Shown here piece by piece: positions 6,657 to 8,690 of a stretch of 8,690 nt of DNA. Numbering within the stretch: position 1 is the stretch's first letter; the number at the start of each line of letters is the position of its first letter. Origin of the DNA: a bacterium (GTDB lineage Bacteria; Pseudomonadota; Gammaproteobacteria; Burkholderiales; Burkholderiaceae_C); contig JAVBYK010000108.1 in NCBI GenBank assembly GCA_030824095.1, positions 1-8,690 of the forward strand, written 5' to 3'. The notes under the pieces are model-generated. The model was not told where the DNA came from. It worked only from the letters and a program-made list of their open reading frames with translations, and made no database searches. Both the position numbers and the translations under genes were made by a program.

Positions 6657-7247
6657 ATGAAAAACATCGTCATATTGATTTCCGGCGGCGGCTCCAACAT
6701 GGCAGCCATCGTCAAGACTGCACAGCGCGACGGCTGGCGCGAACGGCTCGGTGCCCAGGTGGCGGCCGTCATCAGCAACAAGCTCGACGCCAAAGGTCTG
6801 GTATTTGCCCGCGAACAGGGCATTGCCACCGAGGTGCTGGACCACAAGGCCTTTGCCTCGCGCGAGGAGTTTGACGCGGCCCTGGCCGCGGTGATTGACC
6901 GCTTTGACGCGCCCGGTGCGCCAGTGCTGGTGGTGCTGGCCGGCTTCATGCGCATCCTGACGCCGGGCTTTGTGAACCGCTATGCCGGGCGCCTGGTGAA
7001 CATCCACCCCTCACTGTTGCCCGCCTTTCCGGGCCTGCACACGCACCAGCGTGCCATTGACGCCGGCTGCCAATTTGCCGGCGTGACCGTGCACCAGGTC
7101 ACGGCCGAGCTGGACCATGGCCCCATCCTGGCGCAGGCCGTGGTGCCGGTGCTGCCGGACGACACCGCCGACACACTGGCGGCGCGCGTGCTGACCCAGG
7201 AGCATGTGATCTACCCCCGGGCGATTGCCGGTTTGCTACAAAAATAG
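6657..7247 (+). CDS. purN: Phosphoribosylglycinamide formyltransferase
   Basis: PurN (GAR transformylase 1) transfers a formyl group from 10-formyl-tetrahydrofolate to GAR, the third step of purine synthesis, in the cytosol. The 196-residue product is near the usual family length. The phosphate-binding ISGGGSNMAA lies at residues 8-17, and the catalytic set is Asn115 and His117 in NIHPSLLPAFPG plus Asp153 in ELDHGPI, matching Asn106, His108 and Asp144 of the E. coli enzyme with a constant offset of 9. The ATG at 6657 starts immediately before the first beta strand (MKNIVILISGGG); a longer frame from 6567 would add 30 residues with no counterpart in the family. The ribosome-binding site is weak (GCGGA just upstream). 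No other purine gene is in the window. The final Leu-Gln-Lys codons and the TAG stop lie within a repeat copy. Confidence 0.95.
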   Translation: MKNIVILISGGGSNMAAIVKTAQRDGWRERLGAQVAAVISNKLDAKGLVFAREQGIATEVLDHKAFASREEFDAALAAVIDRFDAPGAPVLVVLAGFMRILTPGFVNRYAGRLVNIHPSLLPAFPGLHTHQRAIDAGCQFAGVTVHQVTAELDHGPILAQAVVPVLPDDTADTLAARVLTQEHVIYPRAIAGLLQK

Positions 7248-7288
7248 TAGCTATATGCGCATATTCCACGAGGGCTAGGGTCTCATTT
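7235..7288 (+). repeat. Degenerate intergenic repeat, copy 2
   Basis: This copy begins GCTACAAAAATAGTAGCT, includes GCATATTC at 7259-7266 and ACGAGGGCT at 7268-7276, and aligns without gaps to the minus strand of 816-869 (about 41 of 54 identical). Its first bases overlap the end of purN, so the purN stop TAG (7245-7247) is part of the repeat. It occupies half of the convergent gap between purN and the EF-hand gene, a position where it could shape the 3' end of the transcript. Confidence 0.7.
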
Positions 7289-7356
7289 CCCTTCAAGCCA
7301 TTTCCTGAAGCCCCCTCCACGCGGGTATCCGTGCAGAGAGGGAGCCTGTGCCGGGC

Positions 7357-8091
7357 TCAGGCAACGGCGCTGAGCGTGTTGCCCTGGCTGGAGTTGGACA
7401 AGCCGCCTTCGGCCACCTGGTCGTACAGCATTTGCGCCAGCTTGGCGATATCAAAGCCCTGATCGGTTCCATCGGTGGAAGCGGAGGTCGCACTGCTGTC
7501 CGTGGACTGCGCCACCAGATCCGACAACTGCTTGGCAAAGGTGTCCGTCTCCGTCTGGCTGACCGTGCCGTCGCTGTTGGCGTCCATGGCCTTGAACAGC
7601 TCCTGCACCGGGTCACTTTGGGTAGCGCCGGCCAGCCGTTCGGCCAGCGACACCGTGCCGTCCTGGTTGGTGTCCAGGGCGTCATAGGTGGTGCTGGAGC
7701 TGCTGGAAGACGACGCACTGCCGCCGGCCGCCGCATCCGGCGGTGGCCCCCCGGGAGGCGGGCCGCCAGCGCCCTGGTGGGCGTTGGCAAAGTCCATGGT
7801 GGATGGGGGCGGCGGCATCACACTCTTCATGCCGGTGTCCAGCTCGTCGCTTGTGAGGCTACCGTCACTGTCGGTGTCCATGGAGGCGAACACCTTGGCC
7901 GTGTCGTCAAAGCTGGTGCCGGTCTTCTGGCTGATGGTGTCGAGCATGGAGCCCAGTTCGGACTGGTCCACGCCGCCGCTGCCGTCGCTGTCCACCTTGG
8001 CAAACATTCTGGCCTGGTGGTTGGCGCGTTGGGTTGTGGCCGCGGCGGCCCAGGCATTGCCCGAGCCGCCGACGCCGCTGATGGTGCTCAT
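7357..8091 (-). CDS. Four-EF-hand calcium-binding protein (XopAW-like)
   Basis: The 244-residue protein contains four complete 12-residue EF-hand loops with acidic residues at positions 1 and 12 and glycine at 6 where expected: D34-E45 (DSDGSGGVDQSE), D72-E83 (DTDSDGSLTSDE), D140-E151 (DTNQDGTVSLAE) and D170-E181 (DANSDGTVSQTE). The two pairs are joined by a Pro/Gly-rich stretch (92-118) and a Ser run (125-133). This is a calmodulin-like arrangement. There is no signal peptide or membrane segment; the N-terminus is Gly/Ala-rich (MSTISGVGGSGNAW). Databases call similar proteins 'XopAW family type III calcium-binding effector', a name from Xanthomonas, but nothing here shows a type III system, so secretion is unproven. 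The ATG at 8091 has AAAGGAA 5 bases upstream (8097-8103); the longer open frame to 8652 is antisense to the response regulator. It is convergent with purN. Confidence 0.9.
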   Translation of the reverse strand: MSTISGVGGSGNAWAAAATTQRANHQARMFAKVDSDGSGGVDQSELGSMLDTISQKTGTSFDDTAKVFASMDTDSDGSLTSDELDTGMKSVMPPPPSTMDFANAHQGAGGPPPGGPPPDAAAGGSASSSSSSSTTYDALDTNQDGTVSLAERLAGATQSDPVQELFKAMDANSDGTVSQTETDTFAKQLSDLVAQSTDSSATSASTDGTDQGFDIAKLAQMLYDQVAEGGLSNSSQGNTLSAVA

Positions 8092-8304
8092 AGTCGTTCC
8101 TTTCGTTTGTGGGTTGGTTGATGTGTCACCAACAGACCGTGGGCGAGAGGTGACGCGTCCATTCTTGGTGGCGCCGGTGAACCCCTGATGTCTGCTTTGT
8201 ACCAAGGCTGACACACAGGGCATTTCGAGCCCCGGATGAGCGGGGCAAAGGCCACCCAGTTCCGCGCTTATGCGGCCGGGTGGCTGCCTACACTCGTTGG
8301 CACC
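8092..8304. promoter_or_regulatory. Divergent intergenic region, EF-hand gene / response regulator
   Basis: These 213 bases should hold the promoters of both divergent genes. Visible elements are the EF-hand ribosome-binding site at 8097-8103, an imperfect 25-base palindrome at 8189-8213, and a short GC hairpin (8272-8277 with 8282-8287) in the leader of the response regulator. I see no clear -35/-10 pair and no supported small gene. Confidence 0.4.
8189..8213. promoter_or_regulatory. Imperfect palindrome, candidate operator
   Basis: TGTC at 8189-8192 mirrors GACA at 8210-8213, and 18 of 25 positions match when the segment is compared with its own reverse complement. Such dyads in divergent promoter regions often bind dimeric regulators. 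The binding protein is unknown; self-regulation by the adjacent response regulator is one possibility. Confidence 0.3.
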
Positions 8305-8690
8305 ATGAACGTTTCGGCCCAGATACTGATCGTCGATGACGACGCGGACATCACCCGGTTGCTGCAGGATTACCTGACGCCCTTCGGCTTCACCGTGCAC
8401 ACCGCAGGCGATGGCGTCGCCATGCGCCGCGTGCTGGCCCGGGAGGCGATTGACCTGGTGGTGCTGGACGTGATGCTGCCCGGCACCGATGGCCTGGCCC
8501 TGGCGCGCGAGGTGCGCCAGCAGTCGGTCATGCCCATCATCATGCTCACCGCCCGCTCCAACCCACTGGACCGCGTGATTGGCCTGGAGAACGGCGCCGA
8601 TGACTACATCAGCAAACCCTTTGAGCCGCGCGAACTGGTGGCCCGCATCCACACCGTGTTGCGGCGCAGCCAGACCCTGAACGATGCACC
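8305..8690 (+). CDS. Response regulator, OmpR/PhoB-type receiver (cut by window end)
   Basis: Only the first 128 residues are in the window, and no stop is reached. They form a full receiver domain: acidic pocket Asp11-Asp13 in LIVDDDADI, phosphoacceptor Asp55 in VVLDVMLPG, Thr82 in IIMLTARS, and Lys104 in YISKPFEPRELVARI. The KPFEPRELVARI ending leading into an Arg-rich linker (LRRSQ) is typical of two-domain regulators with a C-terminal winged-helix DNA-binding domain, which would follow beyond 8690. A partner sensor kinase is probably next, but this cannot be seen. The ATG at 8305 places the first beta strand (QILIVDDD) at residue 6, as is usual. The ribosome-binding site is weak. The regulated genes are unknown; the divergent EF-hand gene is a positional candidate only. 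Confidence 0.92.
   Translation, partial: MNVSAQILIVDDDADITRLLQDYLTPFGFTVHTAGDGVAMRRVLAREAIDLVVLDVMLPGTDGLALAREVRQQSVMPIIMLTARSNPLDRVIGLENGADDYISKPFEPRELVARIHTVLRRSQTLNDA

Noticed and set aside
7342..7358. GAGCC/GGCTC hairpin at the end of the EF-hand gene as terminator
   Set aside because: The 5-base stem overlaps the stop codon and is not followed by a T-run on the minus strand.

Overview
The window looks like part of a chromosome from a betaproteobacterium, most likely of the Comamonadaceae (Rhodoferax/Polaromonas/Acidovorax type). This rests on high GC, the protein style, an exosortase H / IPTL-CTERM system, and two copies of a degenerate intergenic repeat (816-869 and 7235-7288) that resembles repeats I remember from that family. 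The genus is not certain.

Layout. (1) 136-789 (+) encodes a soluble protein made of three BON domains. (2) 875-1837 (+) encodes a YihY/BrkB-family membrane protein. Eleven bases after it comes adhE, the bifunctional CoA-acylating acetaldehyde/alcohol dehydrogenase, ending at 4458. The adhE ribosome-binding site overlaps the brkB-like stop codon, and the position where homologues have their initiator Met reads ATC instead of ATG. (3) On the minus strand, 6480 down to 4437 is a compact three-gene protein-sorting unit: a secreted DUF3494 (ice-binding-protein-like) protein ending in an IPTLSEWG-TM-basic sorting tail, its cognate exosortase H (xrtH), and an exosortase H-associated membrane protein whose start overlaps the xrtH stop (ATGA). 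The last gene overlaps the 3' end of adhE by 22 bases, tail to tail. (4) 6657-7247 (+) is purN, whose last codons and stop lie inside a repeat copy. (5) 8091-7357 (-) is a cytosolic-looking protein with four canonical EF-hands, similar to the group named XopAW. (6) From 8305 (+) to the window edge runs the receiver half of an OmpR/PhoB-type response regulator, cut off at 8690.

How it works together. The clearest functional module is substrate plus sorting enzyme: the DUF3494 protein is exported by its signal peptide, held in the inner membrane by the C-terminal helix, and presumably processed at IPTLSEWG by XrtH. The brkB-like gene and adhE are probably co-transcribed, though no metabolic link is obvious. 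purN is a housekeeping gene, and the EF-hand gene and the response regulator are divergent neighbours. Nothing in the window is a clearly new system. The points most worth a second look are the adhE initiation codon, the ice-binding-like exosortase substrate encoded beside its sortase, and the repeat family at gene borders.
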